Shown: positions 1 through 14,626, counted from the first letter of the stretch. The stretch is DNA of 64,000 nucleotides from Sinohyriopsis cumingii (GCA_028554795.2 CM068827.1:71707809-71771808); one strand, 5' to 3'. A program made the numbers and translations. Notes: generated by a model from the sequence alone, not told the origin.

Positions 1-207
1 AAGAACATTACCCATACAAATAATCCGAAACCTCATCATTTATGTATATGACATTTTGGCACCATAAATACAAACTTTCAAGAATTAATTTATTATGTAT
101 CGAAAAAAAAAATATTCCAAGTTTTTTTCATTGCTCAGGTCAGTCTTCTAGAACCGCTGTACACATGTAATTCGAAACATCATCATTAAAGTACCTCCAT
201 GGTGTTC

Positions 208-308
<101 letters not shown>

Positions 309-563
309 GGGAGATTACTTGTATCACTAACTGGTACCAACGCTCTAGATTTATAAAAATATCATTTTAACTAAAGATTATCCAGATTACTTGGTGTTGG
401 TAAACTTAATTCGACTCCATTTTGGATGGCTAGATTTTGTGTTTAGTGATACTTTATCTACTCAAAATGTGATAGGTAATATTTCGAGTCCGGTAACAGT
501 TTGTGGTTTAACAAGCTTTCCTAGTAAAGTGAAATGACCTGCTTCACTCTGACTATGAATCAT

Positions 564-1000
564 GACTAAACCTACTCCTTTAGTCATTGATCTTCATTCG
601 TGTAAACTAACTCCCTTAGTCAATGAAATTCATTCGTGACTAAACCCACGCTCTTAGTGATTGACTTTCATTCGTGACTAAACCCACTACCTTAGTCATT
701 GGCATTCATTCGTGGCTAAACCCACTCCCTTAGTCGTTGACTTTCACTCGTGACTAAACACTCTCTCTTAGTCTTTGAATTTCATTATGTGAATAAACCC
801 ATGCCCTTAGTCGTTGAATTTTATTCGTGACTAAACCCACTCCGTTAGTGTTTGACTATTATTCGTGACTAAACCCAATCCCTTCGTCATTGACTTTTTT
901 CGTGACTAAACCTTCTCTCTTATTGGTTGACTTTCCTTCTTGACTAAACCCTCTACCTTAGTCGTTGGCTTTCATTAGTGTCCAGTTCCACTCCCTTAGG
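564..1000. repeat. 38-bp minisatellite, about 11.5 units
   Basis: Eleven full units and a partial twelfth of a 38-bp repeat, typically starting GACTAAACCCACTCCCTTAG and ending TTCATTCGT. Units differ by a few bases each, so the array is old. Each unit carries an internal inverted repeat, GACTAA and TTAGTC, separated by about 10 bases. No open frame runs through the array. Confidence 0.93.
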
Positions 1001-1051
1001 CTAGAACCGTTGTTAGATGTAAAACGTTTCAACTTTTATAGATTGTTTATA

Positions 1052-1265
1052 TATGTATTATATCAAATCGAATGTATTATATTAATATGTATGAATTATA
1101 TTAATATGCATGAATTATATTAATATGTATGAATTATATTAATATGTATGTATTATATTAATATGTATGAATTATATCAATTTGTATGTATTATATTAAT
1201 ATGCATAAATTATATCAATTTGTATGTATCATATCAATTTGCATGCATAATATTAATTTCTATAT
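1052..1265. repeat. AT-rich tandem repeat, about 19-bp unit
   Basis: Roughly ten degenerate copies of a 19-bp unit close to AATATGTATGAATTATATT. The open frame that starts inside it (1186-1494) comes from the repeat and a short unique tail and has no recognisable domain. Confidence 0.85.
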
Positions 1266-1795
1266 ATTGTATGTAGTTGTATGCATTATGGAAATTCATT
1301 GCGAAATTCCAAACGGTGTATTTATTTCTTTATTGTTATTATTATCCTACAAGGTACTTAAAATTTACTTTTTCAAGTTTTTAGTCTGCGATAGCACGGT
1401 TGGAAGAACGTACATTCGTAATTTCAGTGGTTGCGGGTTTTACACCTATCTATGCCAGGTTTTATATTTTCTTCGGAAAGGTACTTGGCTCTAATTTGCT
1501 AGGCTAAGAATGAATTATAGATGCCATTAAAACCCAGCCAACCAACAAACAAAAACAACAACAACAACAACAAAGTTTGAACAAGGGTTCTTTCTTAATG
1601 AAACCATACCATGATAAGAAACTGCACATATAAAGTTCTCTGCATTCTTCAATACCGAAGTAAATTTCTAAGATTCAATTTTAAATTATAAACTTTTTTC
1701 CTGCCAAGAGAGTCTAGACTGAGGTAAATTTACGTATTTCATCCTTGATTGCTATGTTAGTTTACATGTGCTACATATTTCCCTCTGTTTTAGCC

Positions 1796-2103
1796 TCCGG
1801 TGGCGTAAGGGTATGCGCCTCCGCCACGGATAGGAGAGGTCGCACGTTCGAACCCCGAACTATTTATAATAAAGACTTATAAAAATGGTACTTGCAGCTA
1901 CCGCAGCTACCTCGCTTGGCGCAAGTAATTAAGAGGTTAGGGTTATCCCTGGTCGGCTTGGTGTCAGGATAGAGTGACTGGGTGGGACATCATGCCTCAT
2001 GTATGCTGCATGATGACCAAGTGCTAGACATCACTATAAACTGCCACATTGCAGACTTCGTAGCGCTATGACTAAATTTGTTAAGCTACGTTACAAATAT
2101 AAA

Positions 2104-2136
<33 letters not shown>
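1796..2136 (+). mobile_element. tRNA-derived SINE, family A, copy 1
   Basis: This copy begins with a tRNA-like head (CCTCCGGTGGCG, then B-box-like GTTCGAACCCC), followed by the family body (AAAGACTTATAAAAATGGTA, GACTGGGTGGGACATCATG, GACATCACTATAAACTGCCA) and a (CA)n tail. An 11-bp target-site duplication, CTGTTTTAGCC, flanks it at 1785-1795 and 2137-2147, proving insertion by target-primed retrotransposition. SINEs encode no protein and depend on a LINE in trans. The head resembles bivalve tRNA-derived SINEs such as RUDI, but I cannot confirm the family name. Confidence 0.92.
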
Positions 2137-2139
<3 letters not shown>

Positions 2140-2147
2140 TTTTAGCC

Positions 2148-4080
2148 AGGACCGCCGACAGGATTTGTGGGACCAAGAAAACATTATCCAGTAGGCCCCT
2201 AACGGTTGTGGACCGCAGGGATATTGTCCTGCTTGTCCTACACTGACCGCGGTTTTAACTAAAGTACCTTGTAAGAAAGTGGACGACATGAGGTCACTTG
2301 CAACAGAGACAGCTGCAAAGTAAGACTTTTACAGGAATAATATAATATGCGATTTGGGAATAAAGGTGACTTCTTTAATACATTTATTGTTGTTTGCTAC
2401 CGAAATCAATGGCATTCATATTTTTCTCGGCAAATGAAATCGTGAAGTCCTTCTGATCTTATTATTTGTCGACTGCTTCTTTCATTATAACATTGGCGTG
2501 ATTGAGTTCCTATTTCTTCGAATTGATTAGTATACATGTTTGCAAACTAGAAATCGGGCTGGATATTTAATGATGTTTCCTTGTCAATCGGACTCTTCGA
2601 GATCATGGGTTCTAGCAGATGCAGAAGCAATGTAAACACCCATGAAGTGTCTGCGAATAGTGGCTGCCCAAGCAGAATAAATACATCCAATATTTAATTG
2701 CAATCTTTCTTGCGGCGAGGAACTGGAAATGTATGCGAGTCACATGTATCCAAATGATTATTTACATTATATTAAAAACGCGAGTGCGCAACGTCACCTG
2801 TCAACATCGTTAACCGACCGTCTGCATTGATATGTGAAGTATTCTATATACATGATACTGAGTTCTATAACTTATTTCCGATCCCAAACTGTGTCATTTT
2901 TAAGTTTGGCAATTATACATGATTTAGAGTGTGACATCATAACAGTATTGACTCAAATATATTTGTGTAGCTATTTCTCTTGTGCTAAACATTTGTTTTA
3001 CATTTTTTGCAACATTTTTGAATGCGGCGAACATCTGAAGCGAAACCTAAAAGCACAGGTATGTATGTTAAATAAAAAATAAGCGCGTCCAATGATGTCC
3101 TTGCAACCAAACCTCTGCTAATTATCCACAGAATCACAGGAAAATGTTTAGCTTGTATTATTACAAAATTAAATTCTTAAAATAATTTTTTCAACAAAAG
3201 AAGAAATTTGTATCTGATAAGAAATTACACAAATTTGCAGAATCAATCTCTGATATATCATCATTGACAACTTTTTATGTAGGTACATTCTACTGCATAT
3301 TAACAGAAAAAAGAGAAAGGAAAATAATTACATTCACCTGATGCGAAAAAGGTTCATTACGCAATGAAAATGTGCTGATTAGGTGTCTAGTGTTGATGAG
3401 TGCATATGTCTTTGAGGTCTCGAGTGATCGAGTTGTCTTAGGCTTCCCAGTTCTTCCTGTACCAGATATACTGTCCACCAAGTATAGCGTGTTGTCAGCA
3501 GAAAAATAGCGGTAACCTCCGCAAAAACACAACAAAAGAAAAGCGTATGTCTTTTCACACGATATGTTTTACTTTGCAATGATAGTCTGGACATCAATCC
3601 CGTTGTAGTATATTTAGGTAAAAAGGAGATATACAACGGAAGGAAAATAAAAACAACTGTGCAAATGACAGTGGTACATCTTAAATAAACATAAAGACAT
3701 TTAGATTGGGGATGTGTAGGGCAAATATTAGGTCGGTCCTGTAAACACGATTTCAGGTATAAAAGCAAATAGCATCAATCAAACTACGAATTGGCAAAAC
3801 AATATGCTACAGACAAACAATACAGGAAATACAATTAGCAAACATTTCCTCCCAATCATCATGAGCCTGCAAGCATAACTGAAAAATGGAATCGGAATAG
3901 ACAGTCTTCAGAAAAAATCTCAGTTTTGGAAGAAATGGTAAATAAACTCGAACAACAAATGTAACAGAATGTTGCATTGAACGCTTTTAAAATTCACATT
4001 TAAATATACTTTCTGGTGGTCTACCGCAACATCATCAATAATTTTGATGTGAATAAATGCACACCTTTCATTCTAACCTC
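2148..4080. other. Unremarkable AT-rich sequence
   Basis: I see no recognisable gene, RNA or element here. The open frames at 2834-3082 and 3290-3768 are short, overlap on several strands and have no domain signature. Confidence 0.5.
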
Positions 4081-4162
4081 CTGAAAACCGTACAGATGGT
4101 ACACTGTTGCATGAGTGCTACCATTGCCTTGGTAAGCAATGCATGGTTAATAGATTGATTTC

Positions 4163-4561
4163 ATGGAGCTCCCATTTCGCTTATCCAGTTATATGTTTAG
4201 ATTTAACGTCTACATGGTCGATTCTATTCATCAAATGAAGATAGTTTGGGGTTCTTTTAAAATGAATTCTGTAGACCAATTTACATTTTGTTATGCTTAT
4301 AAAAAAATTGCACAGAATAAAAAAGCTGAGAAAAGTGGAATCAGCAACAGCGGTGCATTGGTTGAGTATTGGCAAGAAGTGCATGTGTGCATTGCTCCTG
4401 GGCGTAATGATGAGACCGGACAAGGTTTGCCTGTCATACAGATAAAATACACAGTTGTATTATTAATAGACCCTCAGTCTTACCGGAGTGAAGAAATAAT
4501 TGAAGGGGAACAACAGCTGCGAGAGGCAATTACCAAGAGAACCACGCTGATCATGAAATAA
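4163..4561 (+). pseudogene. Unrecognised 132-codon open frame, possibly continued by frameshift
   Basis: A 132-residue frame with no domain I recognise. It ends in a stop, but the +1-shifted frame stays open from about 4552 to the stop at 4726-4728. That extension adds a strongly hydrophobic segment of about 20 residues rich in Ile and Val, which looks like a membrane span. A third stretch, 4784-4958, encodes a charged helical segment ending in a stop. The pieces could be one decayed membrane protein gene or chance frames. The locally raised G+C content favours former coding sequence. Confidence 0.3.
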
Positions 4562-5006
4562 AACCTCGCGTGTTTTTTATCGTAGATGCTGTTTGTGGTC
4601 TTAGGGCGGCGACGACGTTTGGTCTTGGTGTGCTTAGAATTAAAACAACAACAATCATCGTAGGTTCACCAATCTGTATTGTTATCGTTGCTATATCAAT
4701 AGTAACTGGTGTCGCTGGATGGTGGTAGCAAATTAATTTCGATGCAACGCACCTATTCCGAATTCCCAGCAGCTGCAGTTACTTGATGGCAATCGAAAAT
4801 AAAATAATCAGTGTTGTTGAGTTTGAGACGGTGCTGGCTGAAATGGAAAAGCACAGACAGTTACAAGCACAAATAAGAAACTACGCTGATTTACTAAAAA
4901 TGTGTGATTTGGATTTGCATTTACAAGTGCTCATAGGATCCACTAGCGTATTGCTTTAATGATGATATGTCAACATATTAGGCTTTCTGTTTGGGTGTGA
5001 ATAAGC

Positions 5007-5284
5007 AGCGTTGAATAAAACAGCGATGGAGGAGCAGTATCGTTTCTCAATTTGAAGCTTATTCAACGATTTTACACGACGGTGCAAGCCTTTGCGAGCC
5101 AAATACAATAGATATCAAAGCGATACCGCCTATGCGAAATAATAAGTTCCAAGTCCTAGGTAGCGATTCCAGTTTCCCACGTTCGACAGATCATGGAATG
5201 AGAGCCTTTGACTCCAATCTGACTGCTATGAAGATCCTTCTGAACTGTTTTAAGGAGTTTGTCGTAGCGAAGAAATGAAAATTG
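5007..5284 (+). repeat. Segment shared with 63601-63960
   Basis: Diverged direct copy of a segment near the right end of the window. Shared blocks include AGCGTTGAAT, ATTCAACGATTTTAC, GATTCCAGTTTCCCACGTTC, GATCATGG and GAAGATCCTTC. In both copies one frame reads as SSFPRS followed by DHG, so the block probably derives from a coding region. This links the two G+C-richer islands to one element type. Confidence 0.7.
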
Positions 5285-7159
5285 GATGCGGTTCCTAATG
5301 CAACCTCTTCTGCTACCACTTTGGCTGCAGCCGCCAACAGTAATGGAATGGCAGCGAGGAATGAAAATATTCAGCCGTCGGGTTTCAACTCAGAATTATC
5401 TCACTTCGTTGACGTTTGACTACATTTTATTTCGAAACGTTGCATTTGTAATTACCCTCTACGAGTCAGTGACCCTCGTTGAGCCACATGTGTCTTTTAG
5501 GAACAGAGTCTTATCGAAGAGATTCACTGCGGTACATATATAATCTGCAACACCGATAATACTGTTTTCGAATTACATGTCCACCATTAACTGCTTAACC
5601 ACTTCTAAATGCTCGAGAGAATAGTAATAAATCGCGCAAATCTGGGCAATCTTCAAGCCAGCGTCAATGTTCTAGTCTATATTTAAACAGTCGATGATAC
5701 ATACGCGCTATATTGTTGTTTTTAAAGCTGAGTAAAATGTCATCGGTAAGTTAATGGTGGACCTTTAACTTCAGCGAGGCCTAAGTGGTGGCAGATTTTG
5801 AAACTATCGGACGTTCCATATGAGTGCCCAGATTGTCACTGGTTTCAAATGCCATAAACACATCAAGCGGTTTGTTGACACCTTGTTGGGTACTTATTTA
5901 CCACGAGAATTCTCTTCGAACGGCGTATATCACCGAGTCTGTGGTCATCGTGAAAGAAATCGTGAATATTACACCAGACTATTAATACCGCAAATCCTGA
6001 AATTAATTTTACGAACGTTCCTGCTAAATCCGAATATGTTTGTGAGTGGAATCACGCAGGGAAACTTCCCTCAGACATAAATATGGATTTGTCGACTCAA
6101 ACCAAACTGAACATAAAGTATGTCTTCCGTTACATTACTTGAGGAAATTTTGTATCTGACATGAATAGTAGGTTCGGTTGTGTTCTGGCTGAACATTATA
6201 GACGGATAAGTGGTTTCTCTGTTAATTGTTGTTGTAACGAGCGAGTCATAACTTCGTCATAGCGAAGGTAACTTTGTCCAAACATGCTTCAATTTCCTTT
6301 CTGTCGGCGTGCGCTGTTGAAAAATGCCCATGTGCCATTGTTCGCACGTAAAATTTTGTTGATGCTGCATGCATTAAAGCTGTCAGCCCCTAAAAGATTT
6401 CTTTAGACTTTGAAGAATATTTCGCACAGAAGAAAATACCTAAATGTATCCCGAAGCTGAAGTTTCATTTGCCCACGCTCGTCAGTTTGCAATTTGTCAG
6501 TCAACGGGTTTTTCGCATTGATAACACGAACGCGCGTACGACCGTGATTGCATTAATTAAATGTCAGGTCGATCTATAAGGTAGAGTTATATCGCCAAAA
6601 TCTCGCCGCAGATGCCCATCCTAATCCACCAGGGAAAACCGAACGCATATCAATCGGGGATTGATGCATGGAAGATACACATGCGCTGTTATAATTATTG
6701 AAAGCAGATAACTCGGGGCGCATGCGGTGGGAACCCGAAAAATATATTACCTTGGGCTACTACGGAAGGTGAACGGTAACCGCCATTGATGGTGTCAGAG
6801 GTTAGAATCGTCAATGTTATCATGACAATGTCTGACGCGATATTGTAACAGGTACCGTCGAGTCAAGCACGCAGAAAGCCTTATTCCGCGTGAATCACAT
6901 TCAATGCTTTATTGTCAGAGATGACTGTGCACATCGTGGAGATTCAATCGAGATGATAAAGTGTGAGCTCGCACAGATTTTTAGTCTTTTTCTGTCACCA
7001 ACTAAACCCTCCGCGGGAACCTGTCATCGATTCATTCAACCTCGTACGTGCCCACTGGTAGTCCAATATCATTCCAGGTTCCGCATTCGATCGCAGAGAA
7101 AACGGCATGGATGCTAAACCAACCATGATAAACATGTGTGTGTGATAACCTTCATTACC

Positions 7160-7460
7160 TCTTTAATACCCTCCTTTTCGTGTGAAAATCATTGCCACAG
7201 TTTTATCAAGGTTTACCTCAAATTTCCAATAGGCACAGTGTTCGATAAAGCTGTGTAATAAACTCTGCATATTAAATGCTATATCAAACATTAATAATAG
7301 AGCAGCATCATAAATTAAAAGCAAAATCTTCAAGATATTTTCTGTACCAACCGCTGTTATCACCACAAAGTGTAATTTGCAGATTGTTTTGAAAAAATGT
7401 AAAAATCAGTGGTGACCGTATTCATTACCGTGTAACACCTATTGTACGCAGAAATATATC
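7160..7460 (-). pseudogene. LINE reverse transcriptase fragment
   Basis: Minus-strand translation shows the part of a non-LTR RT around the catalytic box and the following helix: a LSPLIFTFF stretch, a damaged YADD region (LLIYDAALLL), then WKFEVNLDKTVAMIF and RKGG. These match the pattern of LINE RTs, where YADD is followed by a helix, W-K-x-x-V-N-x-x-K-T and a G-G. Stops and a lost residue in the box show it is dead. It lies just downstream of an ORF1-like fragment on the same strand, so both probably come from one internally deleted LINE. Confidence 0.7.
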
Positions 7461-7510
7461 ACTTAAGCCACTACAATTTCTTTCTGGTCTATCGAGTCTC
7501 CTATTATGAA

Positions 7511-8206
7511 TCATTCCAAAGTAGTGATCAAAAGGGATAAAACTGGACAGAACGCTACTCGCCCTATTACATCTTCAGTCGTTAGTATTCTACGTTTTTC
7601 TGTCAATTTCCTTTTGTCCTTTACGAGGACTATTTTGGCCTCAGAAGTTCTAAGTTTCATTAGTACGGGCTTTGGTCTTGTGTGGGTCCTGGAATTATGT
7701 CGATGGCAAGTATGTCTCTGATTCATGTCTTTACACGAAGCATCTTTAATTAACTGAGTCTGATTGTTTTCTAAATTTTCGCTTTGTGTCCATATGTTAT
7801 TAAATATTTTTACGTTGTTTTCTATGCAATATTGTTCTCGTTCTGGTGTGCTATTTGCATTGCCCACATTGCCCTATCTTATTTACTTCTTCTTTCAAAT
7901 TCATATTCTCCGTGTTTTATATTTTTCAATTTATGTTTGAATTGCTACTTTTCAAATACTAGTGGTTCCGTCCTTTCTTGCAAATCTGTCATCCTATCTT
8001 TTATTTCTTGCTCCAGTTTTCTTTTCAGCTGTTTTCTTTTGGCAAACAGTTGAGACAATTTCTGAAACCACCGCACCTAATTCCTCTATTGTTACCATCA
8101 ATTTGATATCTTCTTTTGTAACAGCCCCTTTCAGGGTCTGCTTAACTTCTTGCAAATCCGTAAGAATTTGGTTCATTCCACGTCTCTTCTCTGTGTCAAT
8201 AATCAA
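7511..8206 (-). pseudogene. LINE ORF1-like fragment
   Basis: Two consecutive minus-strand frames (7994-8206 and 7511-7867) read as a charged coiled-coil segment followed by a basic domain. The basic part contains a histidine/arginine stretch, then RPKPVLMKL, a lysine-rich helix and a final TED. This is the usual layout of ORF1 RNA-binding proteins of several LINE groups, where a coiled coil precedes a domain with R-P-x-P-V-x-V-K-F and K-x-R-x-L. A stop and frame change split the two halves. The fragment is followed on the same strand by an RT piece. Exact clade unknown. Confidence 0.55.
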
Positions 8207-8860
8207 ATCTCATGGGTCTTACGTTGTACTAAATTGGGAGGTAGTATTTGACCTTACAATAGATTGGAGTTCGTATTTTGACAAAATCAAAGATTAGTAG
8301 TTAGTATTTGACCTGGCCGTGGCTTCGTACTTTTTGTCCATTGTCCTCGCAAACTTAAGGTGAAGGTTGTCTGAACTGATTTATAAGTATTATTTATGAT
8401 AAGTATTATTTATGGTACTAATATAAGAATTGGACTTAATGAAATAATTTCCTCATCATATGGCAGGAGATTAGTTTACAAACGAGCTGAACTTATGAAT
8501 ATCCACATCTAAGCACAGAAACACACAACAGCGCCATCCCAATAAACCCAAGAACTTTTATGTACAGATTAAGAATAATGTTTTCCTTCTGCTTTGCATA
8601 ATCTAAAGAAATTCTGAGAAGATATATCCAAATACGAAACATTCACATCTTGATGTTTCCATCCGAAATGAACCCATCACATGGTAACGTACAGAAAGAA
8701 AGCCAACAATAGTAAAGAGAGATATAAATAGCTTTTGGCAATGGCAGCGATCTTTGTACCGCCATGACATTGCGTTGAATCACAGAAAGTATTATAATGA
8801 GTACTGCTTGACTTCGAACGGATAATGGTTCAAATTTTTCATTCAGGAGTATAAGATGTT

Positions 8861-8965
8861 AATTGGTCAGGGTAACGGACTTGTGACCAGAAGAGCGCAG
8901 GTTTGAACCATGCTCAGACAGCGGGCACCTTCGTAATAAAACTTTAATGAACAATTCAAATCAAT
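8861..8965 (+). mobile_element. Possible tRNA-derived SINE, family B
   Basis: The stretch has a tRNA-like layout: an A-box-like TTGGTCAGGGTAACGG and, about 30 bases on, a B-box-like GCAGGTTTGAACCATG. An AT-rich tail containing TTTAATGAACAATTCAAATC follows. The related stretch at 17906-18056 has the same order of features. No duplication flanks are visible, and a decayed tRNA gene is the alternative. Confidence 0.45.
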
Positions 8966-9114
8966 AAATGTTAATCCAGGCTTAAACATGTTATTCGAAA
9001 TTGAGAAATGCAGACTTATAGTGGGTCAGGATTTATTTTTACGAGTACGATTTGGAGTCGAGTAAATTATCCAATGGAAGAACCATGGTGAGCCGGTCGC
9101 CGTGGTGTACCTAA

Positions 9115-9320
9115 AAGGTCAGTGCTAATGGGATAAACTTACGACATTAGATAAATAATGTTAATGGGAATCTTACCATATTTAATAAATAGTCAGTGCT
9201 AATGGGATAATCTTACCATATTTTATTAATTATCAGTGCTATTGCGATAATCTTACCATATTTGATAAATTATCAGTGATATTATGATAATCTTATCATA
9301 TATTATAAATTATCAGTGTT
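9115..9320. repeat. 40-bp tandem repeat, about 4-5 units
   Basis: Degenerate units of about 40 bases resembling CAGTGCTAATGGGATAATC followed by TTACCATATTTGATAAATTAT. The first unit is interrupted and the last is the most diverged. No gene overlaps it. Confidence 0.85.
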
Positions 9321-9379
9321 ATGATTCTGAACATAGCATGTACTTAAACTTAAGTCTCCAGAATTTGTTACAGCACTTA

Positions 9380-9465
9380 ACGGTCGTTCACATGCTGTGT
9401 TGCCGTTGAACTACAATCAGTCAATCAATCAACCAACCAATCAATCAACCAATCAATCAACCAGT
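9380..9465 (+). mobile_element. SINE 3' tail remnant with (AATC)n
   Basis: The sequence GCTGTGTTGCCGTTGAAC followed by an imperfect CAATCAATCAAC array resembles the 3' end of a SINE/LINE group common in molluscs. There a 'gctgaaaa-ggcgttaaac' box precedes (AATC)n. The 5' part is missing or unrecognisable. Confidence 0.45.
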
Positions 9466-10199
9466 CTATCGAAATCATATATACACTAGAAGCAGTTTAT
9501 CATGACCCTAAATCCGAGAATGCAGCTAGTCAATTGAAAAATAATGAATGTTTAACAATTAGCTCTCTATATGTATAATTTTAGATAGGTTTAGTCACAA
9601 CTTTGTAACATGGAACACTCGAGTGCGATACATATTTTCGGAATAAGATTAACATTTTTTTCTTCACTATTCCAATCAATGACAAAAGTTTCGCATATTA
9701 TCTACAGTAAATAAATAAAGTATTGAAGAGGGCTTTATCCATGAAAATTGGGAACAAATTCGTCGTATTCAAAATTAAAAATTCGTTACCTAAAGGGGTG
9801 GGGTGGGATAGTGTACTAGAAAAACATGTTTATTTCTTGATTTTATGTGTATTTTTATGTTTAGATAGGCAGGTGTAGTAAACACAAAGATACGAATTGG
9901 AAGAAATGTATGTATGAACGATTATTGGCACATCATCACAATAATGGCTGCATGTTGCCAATTCAATTTACAATTCTAAATTGTAAATATTACCAATTCA
10001 CAACAAAAACCTTTAGAATGGACATGCATGATGGCTATAGAGAAAGATATATAGCTGAACGATACATTGACGTTGAAATAGTACTTTATTCAACATTATC
10101 TTCTATTACTCCTCAGTTTCGATGTGAATTTCCTTCAACGCTCAAATTTTATGTGTCGTACTACTTCTAACTCTATATTATGTTGCATGTTATATTTGA

Positions 10200-10514
10200 C
10201 CGCTCTGGTGGCCTATTGGTTAGAGCGTCTGCATTGGATACGAGAGCTCGCGGGTTCAATCCCTGGCCGAGTCATACCTAAGACTTATAAAAATGGTACT
10301 AACAGCTGCCTCGATGGCGCTCAGCATTAAGAGGTTAGTGTTAGGACTCGTCGACCTGGTGTTAGGATAATGTGACTGGGTGGGACATGATGTTACGTGT
10401 CTGCGGCATGATTCCCCAGTGCTAGACATGGCTATAAATTGCCACACTGCAGACATCGTAGCGATATGACGTAGAAATTGTTAAAGCTACGTTAAAAATT
10501 CAAAATCACGCACA
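10200..10514 (+). mobile_element. tRNA-derived SINE, family A, copy 2
   Basis: Full-length copy with a well-kept head (GCCTATTGGTTAGAGCGTC as A box, GCGGGTTCAATCCC as B box), the family body and an end at AAAATCACGCACAC. The (CA)n tail has almost vanished. No clear target duplication is visible, which suggests an older insertion than the copies at 15,311 and 35,597. Confidence 0.9.
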
Positions 10515-12628
10515 CTCTCTACCTATATATTTAAGAAAAAATATGTTTTCACTAAATAAAGCTCAAGCGAGTTATGCATGCGTTTGCTTTCCTTTAATTC
10601 AAATTGCTGTTCCTCTTAAAGTTCTTCATTTGGAAAAACGCAAAATGCCTACAGGACAGAGGGTTGTGGTATTTAACGTGGATTTACAAGTCACTAAACA
10701 TAGGATTTGCACCGGAAATATAATGCACATATCACCAAAAGAACTCTTCAGCCGACGGTGGCTCAACAGCTGCGAGAAATACCAGTAAGTCTATAAAATG
10801 TACACCTATGTGTGCAGACAAGATTGCATTTTTGCAGGTTTATAATGAATATGTTATATCAGCCCCATATCTGCCAATCAATATCATCACGAGTGAAGGG
10901 CTGTTTTATCGTCCTAAAGCAAGACAACTACAGACGATCATTCGAGGACCTAATATGACCTAATACCGTGGTATAAGATGGGCAGCTATAAATCGTTCCA
11001 GGACCTAATGTGTCCTACTTTCGTGGTATAACCAGGAGTCAAGTATAGGCCAAATCCATCTAATCTGAAATTTGTGAATGCTGTAATATATGGTCAACGG
11101 ATACTTGTGTCGACAAAATGTAATTGAGAAAATATTTTGAGACAAACCCATGAGGATAAAATAGTCATGTTAAAGGTACCTTACTTTGTGTTTTTGTCCG
11201 GCCATTTCCTCGCCATCTTGTAAATGATATTTAAACTTTATGTAAAGTAGTATGGCGCCTTTATATTTCTCCATGATTAGTTACATGCCTCAACAATAAA
11301 AATTTGTTTATATTCTCAAAGCCTTTTCTTAATATTGTCAGGGACAACAAAATAGGACACCATATCTAAACTCCGTTGTTCAGCGGAAGACAACTCAGTC
11401 AATATGTTGGTGGATAAGTGGAAAGTAAAGAAGAGAACATTCCGAGTAGAAAAGCCTCTGAATAGCATATGCAATCGATATTTGTTTCATCTTACTGACA
11501 GATAAGTTGTGGAAGACTTTGTGCGAAAATACTCTCAAGAGATAGTCTAGGACACTGAGACGCCATCTTTTATACCAACTCATTTCGTCCGTCCTGATGA
11601 AAGTGGCATTATGACATTAAAGCAGCATTATGTTGGTGTCAAGGGAGGGATTCTTTTCTCTTTATTCTACTGAAACCTGTGCGTGTCAGTAGAGAAAAAG
11701 AAAACAAGAACAACCCTTGAAAGCTACGTCGAATATAACAATACTTTTGTGTGGGTTGAAAACAAAAGATGATATATTTCTGGAATTTTACACTTATTTA
11801 AGAATAATATAAGGGTTTCAGAATGTTCATTCGTCTATTTTGACTTTTGTCTTAAATTATGGGCTTCGTTACTCATTATGTTGCGAAATCAATGTCCAAT
11901 CTTTGTCGTAAATTTTAATTGCGAGAAAAGAAATGCTTTTTGTAATCGCTAAAATTTAAACAAGTGTCAAGCGGTGTAACTGCATATTTTAGTTCCTTGA
12001 AAGGCCAAAATTTACAGGTAATGTCCCGTCCCATTATGATGGCTTTGGTACTCGGCCATATATTACTGTTTGAATATTAATGCCAAAGTAAATTTTATTT
12101 ATGACTGTCTGTTTGTCTTATTGTGAAACATGCATTCCTTTACTAAACATACACGTTAAGATATATGGAAATCATATTTCCACTGATGATTATTGAAATC
12201 CAACGGATACACATAACTATTCCAATATTGGTTATTTTATTTGTATATTCAACTTTATAAACTGTATCGATACATTGACCCACTTCCATGGCTTTTTTGA
12301 ATGTGTTTCTCAATTTAGAAGTTTTTTTTGGGGACTGTAAAGGATTTCTATTGATTTCTTCAGGCGTATAAAGTGTGTTTGTGTACAAGTGTTGTTGTAT
12401 ATACATGTGATGTTGTTTATATCTCGCCCTATAAACAATGAAGTAAATGACGTCCGATTGTTTATTCACAAAAATCTTTTAAAAGTATAATGTATCTGCC
12501 TGAAGAGCATCCATGACGCTGACACGAAAGCAATGTAAATACAAAGGATGAACGTTATGAACATAAGTTATCTTACGTTTAATGTGCACTTTTTTCTATA
12601 TATGAATCAGCCATATTGAACTATTCAG
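10515..12628. other. Unremarkable sequence
   Basis: No recognisable gene. Open frames at 10543-10788, 11395-11583 and 12143-12469 lack domain signatures. A short pair of related blocks, each AGGACCTAAT followed after about 15 bases by CGTGGTATAA, lies at about 10945-11035 with a spacing of about 60 bases. Confidence 0.45.

Positions 12629-14626
<1,998 letters not shown>

Larger units (their letters stand above)
4080..7130. other. G+C- and CpG-richer island with unrecognised broken frames
   Basis: Base composition changes near 4,080 to a visibly higher G+C and CpG content and returns to AT-rich near 7,130, where a LINE remnant starts. Plus-strand translation gives several coding-like stretches interrupted by stops and frame changes. 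Examples are a hydrophobic segment near 4,560-4,728, an Ala/Asn-rich stretch near 5,290-5,390, and stretches near 6,590-6,700 and 6,880-7,110. Part of the island (5007-5284) is related to 63601-63960. I do not recognise the proteins. It could be a remnant of a large integrated DNA element or virus, or a decayed host gene cluster. Confidence 0.45.

Noticed and set aside
564..1000. CRISPR-like or telomere-like array (CTAAACCC motifs)
   Set aside because: There are no unique spacers between repeats, the unit is a contiguous 38-bp minisatellite, and there is no (CCCTAA)n run. The sequence is eukaryotic.
3290..3768. Overlapping minus-strand frames of 81 and 129 codons
   Set aside because: There is no recognisable domain, the composition is ordinary for the region, and no homologous copy exists in the window.
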